From Trebouxia sp. TZW2008 (taxonomy: Eukaryota; Chlorophyta; Trebouxiophyceae; Trebouxiales; Trebouxiaceae), in contig BDIU01000256.1 in NCBI GenBank assembly GCA_002118135.1, positions 126,773 through 190,772 of the forward strand: DNA of 64,000 nt. Direction: 5' to 3'. Below the pieces are notes generated by a model. The model had not been told where the DNA came from and ran no database searches. It was given only the letters and a program-made list of their open reading frames with translations. Shown here in pieces: positions 47,201-58,196 of the stretch. The translations under genes were made by a program, and so were the position numbers. The stretch's first letter is position 1. Each line of letters opens with the position of its first letter.

Positions 47201-50200
47201 CTCAAGTATAATACATACATGGATACACACATACATATCTTCCAGGATGTAAGTAAGTGGAAGGTGGTATACATATGGATGTAAGGTGTTGCTGAAATGT
47301 TACGCAGTGTGCGGTCAACATTTTTATGGTGCTTTGATCAACAGTCACAATCACTTCTGTCCTATCATTTGATTTCATCATCAAAAACATCACGACAGAT
47401 ACTGCAGGCAAAACCATGGGCTCTGGTTCTGTCGTGTAACCTGCCTGGAACGCATGCAACCATGCACATTACATAAATGTATCATTGCATGGCGCTGGTC
47501 AGCTAGGGTGAATTGCCTCAGAGCTTCCCACTGTTTCAGCCCTTGCTTGATCAGCTTGTCACTGGTGCTGTACACCTTTGCAGTTGACCTTGATTGGCTG
47601 AGGCGCATCGCCTTGTGCAGGTCGGAGAGCTGGTGCAGGAGAACAGCCCTATGGTGTAGGGCCCTTGGAGACATGCCCTCCTCCAGGGTCTCTATTTGCT
47701 GACTCAAACGTTGCCAGAGATGTGTCTTCTGAAGAAATGATGACCGTGCCTAAGAGCCCTCCTAAACAGATTGTAGGCTCTCTCCCCCAGCATTGACTCC
47801 TTCTGAATGTGAAATAGTATGTGAACGATCCTGTGCATTTATGCAAGCCTGCATATGCGCATGCATTGCCACAACATGCCAGTTGTGTAGCTGTAGCAAG
47901 CCAGGTAGGCATACAAAGCTGTTATGCAAAGGCCTGCAACATCACTGCATGAGCCTGTAATCTGAGCCCACTGTTGTCTGGCTGTGTCTTGTGCTTGTGC
48001 TTCCTCTGTTTTGCAAGATTGTCATGACTGTGGGTTAAGCAGGTACCCAGAAGGAAGATCAGGGTGTCCCCGCCAACGGAGGGCCTGGATGCCTTCAGCC
48101 CTTCCCCCTTCAACCCTCCTAGCCCCTCTGCCTCCAGGTGCCTTATTCACCTTTTGCTGCTGGTCTCACTTGCAACACACCTCCTGTATAAGCAAGCTTT
48201 CTCAAACAGCTTTGCAAGGCATTTGCAACTTCGATGTCATCGTTGACTTGAAGAGACTTGTTATAGGTGATAGACAGATGCATCAGACATTGAGAGTAAA
48301 TTTTCCGCCCGCGGGACCTTCTCATTCAGTGACCCCTCCCACTTCAGACCCCTTCACATCATTGCAGGTCCTATACTAATGTCAAATTGATCAGTTGCAA
48401 TGCCGGTCTGACGCTAACAGTGACTTGTCCACCTCAAAAGGCCGCTCAGTCCGAGTGAAGGTCTTCCATGGACTCAATCACTTTGCACGCAGGTCTGACA
48501 TTGAAAGTGAATCGTCAACCCCTGTGACCCCCTCAGTCAGCACCCCCTCGCGGCTTAGACCCCTCAGCAGCGCTCTAGATGATCGAGCCAACAGCCTCTC
48601 CAGTGCAGCGTCTTCAGATGACATCCCTTCAGCCCAAGATCTGCAACCCACCAGCAACCCACCAGGGCTGCTGACCACTGTCTTGCAGCAGTTACAGCAG
48701 GCCAATATTGCTAAGCGCAAGGAGCTTGACTGGCAGACGCAGAATCAGGTGTGTTATCATCTTCATTCATTTCGTTCATTTCACACGCATTCTAGGCAGG
48801 CTCAGCAGGCCCAGCTAGGTACGTAAAGGTGCAATCAACTGTCTCCGATCAGTTCTGTCTTGTGCTAATCTAAACCATTTAAACTGACAGCAGAGGGTGC
48901 AGAGACTGTTGTACACGGTTGACTGCCAAGTATCCCTGGGTCTACCCTTTGCATTTGTGGCTGAGAGCTGTCCAAACATACACTGAAAGGGCAGTCTGTC
49001 CTGTGGCACGCGTGCTGTGTGACCCAGCCACCTAAGTCTCCTATGGGTGACCACTTGATCAAGGCTAGGCAGTTTGCAGAGGGACCTGATGCTATCATTG
49101 GTTTGTTTGTCACGCCAGCTAAGCCCACACAAGGATCTCAGACAATTCATCTGGAAGACTTCAAGGCAATTTATGTGGCCCTTCAAAGCTGGCCATGTCT
49201 CGCAACCATACAGCAGCACAGATAACACAACACTCTTGAAAATCAGCACCTTCCTGGCAAGTGTCAAATTCTTGCAGGACCACACATGAGCCCTCAAACT
49301 ATGCCAAGCAGCACTAGCATTGGCAATCCTGTGACTGATCTCAGTGTCCAATTTGCCGCTGCTAGTGAACATGCTGCCAAGGTACTTGAATTTATGTACC
49401 ACCTCAATTGCTGCACCACGCACATGAAGACCTAACTCAGCTGCCTCAGATTCAGCATTCCTGCCGACAATCAAGACCTTGGTCTTGCTAGTGCTGACTG
49501 TCAGCCCCCATTCAGAAAAAACCTTGTCAACAAGCTGCACTGAGGCTTTCAAAATTGCCACATCCTCAGCAATGAGGGCAATGTCATCAGCGTACAGCAA
49601 AATCCACATCAACTCTGAATGGGTGGGGCGATCGACTGTCTTCAAATCACCATCAATCCTGTACTGAAGGGTAACACCTGACTGTTGCAGCAGCGCCTAG
49701 TGGTGCATCATTGCAGGGTCAGCTGCTCAGCTTTGTGCTGCTGGCTCTGCCCTCTGCCATCTTCAGACGCATGCATGCTCTGAAGCTATGTGCCCAAAGC
49801 CTAGCTTTGAGCATTACACTGAGTCAGGAAGTCGTTCTGGGTGCAGCACACATTGACAGCAGCTGTGTGCAATGCAGGCGCTGAATGGGGGCCGGCGTCT
49901 GGTTGCGCATCATTCCGGTGTGCTGTTGCCTCAGCTGCACAACTTTGTGCTGCTGGCCCTGCCATCTGTGGAAGCTCTCCGAAGCACCACATCCAAAATA
50001 GGCATGCTCCTGTTGCAGGTAAATTGTGTCAGTATTTATCTAGCAGCTGCCAAAATGCTCAACACTAGTGATATCATCGCGTGCTGTGTTTCATGCTGCA
50101 GCTGTGTATAATTGCAGCATAGATTGTGATGCAGCCATATCTCCTAGCTGTGCGGTTCCTACGCAGTGTGACCATCAAAAAAGAGCGCCTTGATGTGTCT

Positions 50201-53200
50201 TTTGCTTTATGGTCAAGTTACATGCATGCTGCACGTTACTGCATACGGTGACAAAACACTGCACTGACTTTGTCTAAGCCCCTTGAGAGCATCAATGTGT
50301 ACTTGCAGGAGATGTTCATCAACTTGAGACGAGGGCTAGACAATGAGCTTGACGCCATTGTCACTGTCTTGGCCAAGCGCTCTGGAGAGGTACGCAATTG
50401 ATGTTTCAAGTTGTATGTTGTTCATGTAAGCATAAATGGTTTTTCTGTTGAATTGTTGTTCTATTGTGCACATGCAAATCTGATTTTGTTCATCAACTTG
50501 TTTTTTTTAAATTGATAGAATTCAGTAGAGATTCTCACATCAACTTCCATGCAAGCCATGCTTGCTGCTTTGCAATGCAACGAATTTGTCCAGTTGCTCT
50601 GAGGCACACGGCCAATTTGCCCTGCAACAGAATCAGACAACCGTGCCAAAATCAATCCATGGAGTTGTAAGGTTCCTCCGTTAATCACTGCACAAACAGG
50701 CATTATTTTTACGTTAGAGCTTTCAAGATGTGATGAGTCCAAGATGGGTGTTCGTCTTGCAGGTGCCGCAACAAATTCCATATACAGTGAACTCTCTTTG
50801 TAAGGACACTCGATGTAAGGACAATCTTCACGTAAGGACAGCGCCATTAGTAACCAATCACTGCATTCTGACTGCACTGGTCCCTCTGAGTAAGGACAAT
50901 TCGATGTAAGGACAAGATGCTTGGGAACCAAAGCAGTCGTTACAAAGAGAGTTCACTGTATGTGAATGCTCTTTGGCTTGCAGATGTCTGTTGGTGGCAG
51001 GGACAGCTTTCTGGCAGCTCAGTCAGACAAGACAATGGCAACCATGGTAGAAAGCTGCCCTGAGGACAAAGTGGCCACTGCCGTCATACAAACATTACAG
51101 TTATCTGAAAATACTTTCTTTCCTTGCAGGTATGTGTTGGTGGCAGGGATAATTTTCTAGCGGCTGAGTCAGACAAGATAATGGCCATAGTGGTGGAGAG
51201 CTGCCCTGAGAGCAGAGTGACCACTGCACTGTTGGCCCATGTGCTGCACAGGAGCCCACGACTCATACAATTGACGCAAATTTTCCTGGCTTGCAGGTGT
51301 CTGTTGGAGGCAGGGACAATTTTCTAGCGGCTGAGTCAGACAAGACAATGGCCATGATGGTGGAGAGCTGCTCTGAGAGCAAAGTGGCCACTGCATTGCT
51401 GGCCCATGTGCTGCACAAGAGCCCACAAGTCAGAGCCAAGATTGCATCACACCTTGATTCCCTAGTTCAAGGAGAGCATCTCAGTAGGCTTGCAGGTATG
51501 TCATGTCAAATGCAAGGCTGTGCTGCATAGTTTCCATGTTGATTTCCTTTGCTTCTGGCCCATGTGCTGCACAAGAGCCCACAAATCAGAGCCTAAAGTG
51601 CGTCACACCTTGACCTTTGGTCCAACAGGAGCGTCCCTGTAGGCTTGCAGGTATGGCTGTTAAGGCCATATCACTCAGCTGGCCAATGATGTGCTGCTTG
51701 CAAAGCATTGACCGAGATCGTCTTACAGGTACACATCACGTGCTGCTGTATTATGTTAAGAATTACACAAGTATGGGTGCAGCGTGTGATACACTTGAAG
51801 TATGCTGAAATGACTGCATGCGACTGTGTCTGCAGCGTGCTACATGTTTATGTCACAATAATGTACTACAGGAGCTGCTGGTCAGTTGGAGAAGGTGTTC
51901 AAGGCAGCCGTGGGGTTCCTTGAAGAGGGCAGCCTAGATGCCAGGACCTATGGCAAGCGCATCATTTGGCAGGTGACAACTCTGCCATGCACTCACAGGG
52001 ATTCAGGCAAAAGAAGTGGTGAAAGCACATTTGCAAACAGAGGCGCAGTGTTGAGGTGCAGTAACAAGAGTTTGATTACTAGCATGACATGTGAGGGCAA
52101 TGCACGTGTTGGCAGCATGTGCGACCGCCACATATGAGTCCATGGACTGCGCCCAGATTGGATGCAGCAGCATGTGTCTTTGCATGACGAACAAATGAGT
52201 TTGTCAGGGCGGTCTGGGTGGTGGCAGCATGTGACACTTCTTGGTTGGTGCACAGCTGAGGCGCATGTCGAGACGCATTTGCAGCGCAGCGCAGTCGTAG
52301 TAAACTCCTTCACACTATATGTTGTGGCAGGTGGGCATAATGCTGCACATGCATTGCATACATGTGGAAGGCACCAAGACAGCACAGTCAAATGACAGGC
52401 CTGTTGTTTGGCAGGTGGCTCAGATGTTGCGCATGGAGGAGGTGAAGGGGCTGGTGGGGCGGGTGGTAGGGGAGCCCAAGCAGCGCAAGGTGTGGGAGGT
52501 GGTAGACAGCCCCCAGGGTCCCCCCGGCCTACCCCTCAAGCCCGCCTACAGCTCAAGATCACCATCTTCCAGACAGGTAAATTTCTGATGTCTGCAGACT
52601 TCCTGCTATTCTTGGTTGTCTCCAGCCATGCTTCTGCCTTGCGTGATGCACAGGATTTGAACATTACTACTCTGTCGTGTAGTCATGCCTCTGCTTCACC
52701 AACAGCTGCTCCTTAGCGTTGATCTTCTTAGCCTGGGTCTTGATGGTTTTGACAAAAGCTTTATTATGCAGGGTTTGATGAGTCCCTGGGGTAGCAGCGG
52801 CCTTGACCTGCCTAGCAGCCCTTCTTCTCCTGCAAACTCTAGCAGACCCATAGCCCTGCAAACCCCACCCCGCAGCACCCGCTCCCCCATGGCAGCCAAG
52901 GGGGTTTCAGTCACACTCGCAGAAGAGCCCCGCAACATGCCTGCTTCTTCATCATACACTCTGCTGTCAGAGTACAACCCATTTGCTGGCTCACCGGCAT
53001 CACCAAGCAGTGTTGGAGGCTATGGGTCAGCAGGGTTTGTGTCAGGGTCTGGGTCCAACACAGGGGTCCAGCAACTAGCCCCGGGGGGGTTGGGGTTGGG
53101 TGAACAGAGGGGTAGTAAGGGGTTAGGGCGAGCTGGCGGGTATGCAGCTAAGGCTGCTTTTGCCAATAATTTGAAGGAGCCATCAGCAATAGCAGCAGGC

Positions 53201-53260
53201 AGGAGTAGAAGAAGAACATCAGGCAGCTCAGATCAAGCAGACAGCAATGGACGGCTATGA
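41274..53260 (+). CDS. TOG-array (TOGARAM/crescerin/CHE-12-like) microtubule-binding protein
   Basis: Well-supported exons: 41274-41336, 41469-41671, 42114-42300, 43017-43277, 43912-44141, 44443-45219, 45518-45703, 46157-46420, 46761-46830, an exon near 48045-48137, one ending at 48748, then 49878-50018, 50309-50389, 51297-51495, 51872-51972, 52415-52576, 52772-53260 (stop). N-terminal HEAT/TOG repeats read VPDSVVKELAETNNWK, ISKLGDNKVAVRQANNKLLA, LVHSNWKVREAAVNVFTQ. A long Ser/Pro/Ala-rich linker follows, then a C-terminal TOG-like array (GVLLPQLHNFVLLALPSV, INLRRGLDNELDAIVTVLAK, SKVATALLAHVLHKSPQVR, ARTYGKRIIWQ) and a Ser/Gly-rich tail. The order N-TOG, disordered linker, C-TOG fits TOGARAM proteins, which regulate axonemal microtubules; a CLASP is the main alternative. 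Phase does not close between 43277 and 43912 nor between 46830 and the next exon, so at least two exons are unplaced. Introns hold junction copies, a LINE fragment and a MITE. Confidence 0.75.
41905..42090 (+). repeat. Near-identical upstream duplicate of TOG exon 42114
   Basis: The exon start at 41912 and the intact exon at 42114 (202 nt apart) encode almost the same 53 residues (MPAVISKLGDxKVAVRQANN ... SNWK). The first copy ends in cactcagcag|ctcc, lacking a GT donor, so the second must be used. This is one of the youngest-looking copies in the window. Confidence 0.85.
42345..42412 (+). repeat. Downstream copy of TOG exon 42114 end plus donor
   Basis: The exon end (REAAVNVFTQ|gtgctc at 42300) recurs at 42410 as REAAANVFTQ|gtgctc, 110 nt downstream. 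Confidence 0.8.
42876..42980 (+). repeat. Upstream copy of TOG exon 43017
   Basis: ALLAHTQAQFVYSRIVRMLV with its acceptor, 134 nt before the intact exon (ALLAHTWAHFEYSRIVRMLV). It breaks after CALSDGHHRVA. Confidence 0.85.
43385..43510 (+). repeat. Downstream copy of TOG exon 43017 end
   Basis: GASVPARLMLVGQFASRSLP ... HEA repeats the exon end (GASVPARLMLAGRFASRDLP) about 203 nt downstream, including the region of the donor (gatggtggtgtagagcatgag|gcgag), where GT has become GC. Confidence 0.8.
47390..47730 (-). other. Coding-like antisense open frame inside a TOG intron
   Basis: A minus-strand frame of about 105 codons begins near the middle of the intron. Up to about 47460 it has a helical, Gln/Leu/Arg-rich composition (LSQQIETLEEGMSPRALHHR, LLHQLSDLHKAMRLSQSRST). 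No family recognised; a nested gene exon, a transposon remnant or chance are all possible. Confidence 0.3.
48815..49690 (-). mobile_element. 5'-truncated LINE reverse transcriptase fragment
   Basis: About 280 uninterrupted codons on the minus strand begin at GVTLQYRIDGDLK. They contain the RT catalytic box (LLYADDIALIAED), the following GLTVSTSKTKVL and FKYLGSMFTSSGKLDTEI blocks, a LLYGCETWPAL segment, and the C-terminal RRLRWLGHTAR and GRPRDTW motifs of non-LTR elements. RT blocks before the YADD motif are missing, which fits 5' truncation by target-primed reverse transcription. It lies antisense in an intron of the TOG gene and abuts a decayed exon copy at about 49690. It is a different family from the relics at 7685 and 32046. 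No poly(A) or target-site duplication could be defined. Confidence 0.88.
49688..49790 (+). repeat. Decayed upstream copy of TOG exon 49878
   Basis: The stretch gcctagtggtgcatcattgc...tttgtgctgctggctctgcc resembles the exon at 49878 (...LVAHHSGVLLPQLHNFVLLA) with a deletion and frame break. The shared tgctgctgg(c)tctgcc tags are 213 nt apart (49735 and 49948). Confidence 0.75.
50785..50958. mobile_element. Pogo/Tigger-like MITE, 174 bp
   Basis: Terminal inverted repeats are perfect for at least 20 bp: cagtgaactctctttgtaa at the left and its reverse complement at the right, flanked by TA on both sides (TA target-site duplication). Subterminal gtaaggaca repeats follow the left end. CAGT termini with TA duplications fit Tc1/mariner, pogo type. 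No transposase is encoded, so this is non-autonomous. It lies in a TOG intron just before a junction-copy array. Confidence 0.88.
50980..51275 (+). repeat. Two upstream copies of TOG exon 51297
   Basis: The exon start (VSVGGRDNFLAAESDKTMAM) occurs at about 50983, 51129 and 51297 (tag ttgg(t/a)ggcag at 50991, 51137 and 51304; steps 146 and 167 nt). The second copy stays open into ALLAHVLHRSPRL. All three keep acceptor-like gcag ends. Confidence 0.88.
51550..51655 (+). repeat. Downstream copy of TOG exon 51297 end plus donor
   Basis: The exon end (ctggcccatgtgctgcacaa ... cttgcag|gtatgt at 51495) recurs ending at about 51653 with cttgcag|gtatgg, 158 nt downstream, with small deletions. Confidence 0.82.
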
Positions 53261-54582
53261 CAGCAGCCTTGCTGCATCATTGCTATGATGCAGAAGATGT
53301 CTCACACACAAGCTTTCAAGTCAGACAAAGCTTAAGTAGTTATCAGTTTTAGCTGAAGGGTGCGTTGGTATCATGGAGCTGCTCAATCACGGAAGGAGCA
53401 GCGCGTTCCAGACAAACCATGCACAGGTCAGTGTGGTAGTCAACAGTGTGCATTCATCTTTTCTGCTAAAAGAGACTTTGACCTTCAGAATTTGCTGACA
53501 GTCAGCAGTCTTTCCTAGATCTTAGCTTGTGCAGGAGTGCAGTGCTACAAGCTGCTGGTGGCGCAGCGTCAATGTCTCTTTAGATCGCTTTACAGTGAAT
53601 AAATGTCATGACTGCTCTATCTCAAGCTTGTTCAGAAAGCCTTGAAGGATGCTAATGATGTTAACTTGTGTAGCCTTAATCTCAGACAGACTCCAGATCA
53701 ATCATCGACACAGAGGCTGTGATGCGCGCAACACATTCGATACGTGCATGTCATGGTCACTGTGTGAGATGGCCATCAAAATCAACGTCATGATGCAGCT
53801 TTGAATTTGCATGCACGCAAATCGAAGCTTGCAGATAGACAAGGCCTCAGCATGTGTTTTTTGCTCGAGGCCTAAGTTCTCATGTCACTCATCTGCTGTG
53901 CATCAAGGCAGTCATGTGAGAGTCGCATCATGTCGAGAGCTGCATACAGTACTGTCACACTATCTGCCTGAATACAACGTTAACGCAACGTTAATTCTGT
54001 GTCGCAACAGGCTGGTGACGGACATGCTCTGAGACACAATGGTCATTTGGGCATGAGAGCATCTGTGACACAACTGACGCCTAAGTCTGATGCAAAGCCC
54101 GCTCGATTCAGCACAGAATGCACTGTCTGCAGGCCCTTCTGATGCTGCGCCCCCCATGCTGTTGCAAGAGGAAATCCTCTTCTTCGATGCTTGAGCTGTG
54201 CCTTGAAAGCGTGGCCACATGGACCTCTCGATCACTTCTCTTTGAGAGTACGATCAAAGCCTGAAATCGTTGCCGTTCGATGCTCGGACTGCGAGCAGCT
54301 GCACAAATCTTCCGCCAAACACAATCTTCACCTGCTTGTGCACAGCTTGTCAAGAACACCGGCTCAAACTACCTCCAGGTGCGGCGTCTTTACGCGCTTC
54401 AAGCCGCATCGCATTGCAGTTCGTTTCATTGAAGTCGCCTGGTTGACACGCATGAGTTGTACACATGCGTCAAAAGCCGCAGATTTGACCTACTAAATGC
54501 AGATCCATTGCGGCTTGAACGCATGCTGCATGCCATAACTGAAGTCAACGCTTAGCTGACATCGTTGCTACTACTACTGCAG
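53261..54582. other. Intergenic region upstream of the Lin0512 gene
   Basis: About 1.3 kb. A minus-strand open frame (54359-54108) and overlapping frames exist but have no family similarity or splice context. Promoter elements were not recognised. Confidence 0.4.
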
Positions 54583-56254
54583 ATGGCTACAGCACACACA
54601 CAAAACGCAAAACTTCGCACCCCTAAGGGTTTCAACAAAGTTCTTGCCGTCAACGTTGGCTTCGGTGTTGACCAGCATGGCCAAGATGCAACTGTAAGTG
54701 TGGTCTGCTATGTTGCTTGCACACTTCCTCACACCAGCGGCAACTGTTGCGTGTGCTGCAGGAGGCAGCAGTCAGAGCTGTCAAGAACGCAATGAACAGC
54801 ACTGCACTCCCAGGAGTGCTTTCTCTGATCCCAGGTAGGCATGGTGCATCACACCGGCTGCTTTCATGACAGCAGATGACGTGCAAAAAGCGTACTTTGT
54901 CCTGCCACAGTCTGCGACAGTCTGTGCGCTCTGGAAGCACGGTCACAGACTGCATCATCCAATAAAGCATTATCCTGAATCATGCAGGTGGTCATGACAA
55001 GGTCAAAATCAAGGCCAAAATTGGTGTCCCAGATTCGGTGAGCCTGCAATCCAATCTACTGACACATCACAGCGTTGTTGCAAAGTATGATGTGTTACAA
55101 GAGCTCACTTGCAAATGTGTTCTGCAGGCAACAGTAGATGTTGAGGCCGTTAAGAAGGTAATTTTGGCTCTGGCAATGCGTGCAAGCAACTATTGCACTG
55201 CTTAAGGTGGCGTATTGCGCTGCTGCAGCGAGATGTGCATGTATTGCTAACAGTGCTGTGCTGTTTGGAGTGTACCATCTGTTGCACACATTTATGCAAA
55301 TCACTGCATCATTCATCAGCATGTGTGCCATTCCAGGCTTTCTACTACGGACATGTAGATGTAAAGGCTGTCCCTGGAGGGCTTCGCACACACAGCGGCA
55401 TCATCTACCCTCAGTCAGGTGCGACATACTTTCTGCCTTTTCTAGTTGATCACATGTCATGGCACCTTATTTTGACTAGCAGCACTCAACGCATCATGTT
55501 TGCATGCTTCGGGTGTCACTGCATAAGCTTCTCATCCAGCAACAGCAACATGGCACCAGCAATCCCTATCTGCTAGCATGTCAGGGTGTGGTTGTGCTTG
55601 TTGCTGCTCCACATTGCGCCTGTGACTCAACAGCTGTCACTCGTTCAATCACAGCAAGGCCACTGCAGCAACGGCCCGTGGCGAAGTCTAGCAGCAGAAT
55701 GCTTGAGTCTTTGAGCACATCACTTCTAGTGCTGGATCACCTCTAGCTGCACAGAACTGACGGCGAGTTGCGTTTGAGGTGTCTGAGCACTAAGAAACGA
55801 CGTGCTGAACAAAAAGCGCGTTCAGCTGCTAGACTCTCCGGTTCTGTGCTTACACTGGCTGGGCTTCAGACAATGAACACTGTGGTGCTCATGCATTGCT
55901 CTGCCAACAGAGCCCCCTTAGCCTGCTCATTTTGCCTCATTCAACGTGTAAGAAAGCAAGGCTTGGGGCGAAACATGGTGCTAGGACCAATGCTTGGGCG
56001 TGCAGAGGCAGTGTATCCTGGCCTTCAGACAACAGCAACAGTTGGTGCCAGCTTGTTGCTGTATACAAGATTGGAACTTGTCCATCAAACATTGCAAGCA
56101 TTGCAAGTTGTGCTGCCTGACTTCAGGTGACCCAGAGAGCAAGGACGAGGTCGAGGCAGACACCAGTGGTGATGAGACAGACCCAGTAGACCCAGGCCAC
56201 AAGGCCAGAGACGAAATGTTCGTTGCTGTTGCATCCATCCGTGTTGGGTACTGA
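54583..56254 (+). CDS. Lin0512-family conserved protein
   Basis: Exons: 54583-54693, 54762-54834, 54988-55037, 55128-55157, 55337-55418, 56127-56254; all phases close (157 aa). The family pattern is clear: VNVGFGVDQHGQDAT, then EAAVRAVKNAMNSTALPG, KVKIKAKIGVPDSATVDVEA, FYYGHVDVKAVPGGLRTHSG and the end DEMFVAVASIRVGY. Lin0512 proteins are small, found mainly in bacteria and in some fungi and algae, and have no established function. A short acidic insert (KDEVEADTSGDETDPVDP) precedes the last strand. The ATG sits directly after a tgcag, so an upstream coding exon cannot be excluded. The 708-nt last intron shows no exon copies that I can see, unlike most larger genes here. Confidence 0.82.
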
Positions 56255-57028
56255 GCAAGCCTCCATGCTCGCGCCTCTCAGCATGCATCTACTTCGGCTT
56301 CTACACACCTGAACTGAAGATCCTTTTCGCCATTCTGTGAACGTCAAAGTCAATATCTGAGTAACGTTTGTGAAACACAAAGCCCGTCTCATGACACGTG
56401 AAAGCATATGCATGTGCAAAGGTCCTTGTGCTTTGCATAACAAGGAGCAGGATCCAAGGAGTCCCAGCTGTCAAATTATTACCGTCCACATCCTCATGAT
56501 GCTGAGCTGCAAAGTTAGCCCAGCGAACAGCATGCAGCTAGATTTGCAGCGGCGAGGTGATCTGCATGATGGCATCAACCACTGCAACAAAAGCGTTTTT
56601 GTGCATACTGTGCAGCAAGCAAGGCTCAACCTGAGCGTGATGACCACAACAAGACCCTATGCAACCAGCTGCTGAAATCAAACGAGTTGTGTACAATGGA
56701 TCCATAATTCAATACCAGCAATGCAGTTTCTGCATCGATGTCACATGAAAAAAAAAGTACAAACGCTGCATTGACTTCTGACCTCTGTCAATAGCCTGAT
56801 TCACAATCATTGCTTGCACTTAGCGCAAATCTCCGAAGCTGAAATCCTAGCTGTTCAAATCAAACACATAATGCAATTTGTCATGTGTCTTTGCAATGAA
56901 CATGTCAATGAGTTGTAGACATTAGACCAGACTTGCTAGCTTACAGCCCACCCTGTCACATAAAACAAAGCACTGTGCTGCCATGTTTTTGCTGACTACA
57001 AACAGTCAATGCAGTCACTGCAGGGATG
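56255..57028. other. Convergent intergenic region
   Basis: Between the ends of the Lin0512 gene (+) and the unknown gene (-). No feature supported beyond 3' UTRs; a poly-A run occurs at about 56750. Confidence 0.4.
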
Positions 57029-58148
57029 TTAATGCTGTCTGAGCTTTGCTTGCGTTCTTTGCTGCAAACTTTCGGGGCCTGTTTGGTTAAGTTGCAAATC
57101 AGGGTTCACTGCTGAATTTATGTTTCTTGTGGGATCCACTTTCCTTGAGCCCGCTCTACTCTCGCTGCTTGGGCCATTTGACAGCTTGTTGTCAGGAGCA
57201 GCATTTGCACTTTGTCTGTGCAATTGATCCTCTGCATCGTTAACAGCATCATCTGCTTTTTTCACGTCAGGTTTGGCTCGTACCTCTGCTGACTGTGGGC
57301 TTGCGCCATTCCACCTGCACAGCATGATACACTGGTGTGCGTATAGACCTCATTACACGCCAGATTGGATCCACGGAGCAGCCTGACATATTTGACATTT
57401 CAGCAGCTTAGCCTTCAAAGCAGAAATGAGCATCAAGGCTTACCAGCTTTTCCAATATCTGATGGTGACCCACTCTTGCTTGAACCACTTGAACCAGCCA
57501 TATCGGTGCATGAGACCAACAAGGAACGGCAGCAACAGGTGCAGCGGCACGCAGACGGGACCTATACAGATCTGTAGGCACAACATGCAAGCCTTGGCAG
57601 GGCCTGATCAGCGAGAGCTTGACTCAGACTGAAAGCTGCAAAGACACACTCACCGTTACCATTTTGGTGACCTGTTTTCCCTCCAAGAGGTCTGCTTGGG
57701 CTGCAGGCGTGCACTGATGCAGCTGTGCAAAGCGCTTCGCTTGCAGAGCACGGTCAATGACTAACTCGCATGCTCTGCCTTACATAAAATTACTCATATG
57801 CATGGTAGGATTCCCAGTCAACGTTCTACTCCTCAACCGCAGGTGAATTGCGCGACCTGCATGCCGTTCGTGTTGCATTGCCGTTTGATGACACCTCACC
57901 TGCAAGAATCCGTTAAAGTCTTCAACGCTTACAGCTCGTATTCGCCGCACCAGTATCGACAGACGTTGCGTGCAGGTGTTCCTCTGCAGGAGCTGTAGGT
58001 AGCGTTTTGAAACCCAACCTGTTGGAATAATAGACGCATACTTCGAGGCTGCGGCAAAATGCCTGCAGCTTGATTTTGAGAATCGAGCGTTCTTAGCAGA
58101 CTTGATCAGACTGTGAGGCAGCAGTCTTAAGCAGTCCATGCCTTCCAA
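57029..58148 (-). CDS. Unknown protein with Trp-rich hydrophobic segment
   Basis: Not recognised. Exons in transcript order: 58148-57900, 57774-57654 (or starting a few bases later), 57571-57444, 57314-57029 (stop TAA). The last three join in phase; the acceptor of the second is uncertain because phase only closes if it starts at about 57764. The N-terminus is basic and Ser-rich (SLIKSAKNARFSKSSCRHFA), like an organelle-targeting sequence. The middle holds one likely membrane or amphipathic segment (GPVCVPLHLLLPFLVGLMHR) followed by YGWFKWFKQEWVTIRYWKSW. The C-terminal 90 residues are Asp/Asn/Gln-rich and probably disordered. A small organelle membrane protein is one reading. Its start lies only 48 bp from that of the divergent GT14 gene. 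Confidence 0.65.
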
Positions 58149-58196
58149 GCTTGCACTGAACCTGTTGACTCAAGAAATGCTGTGAGGGTATCGAGC
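58149..58196. promoter_or_regulatory. 48-bp space between divergent start codons
   Basis: If both start codons are right, the two genes have overlapping or near-zero 5' UTRs and a shared core promoter. Downstream ATGs (58139 on minus, 58212 on plus) would widen the gap only slightly. Confidence 0.45.
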
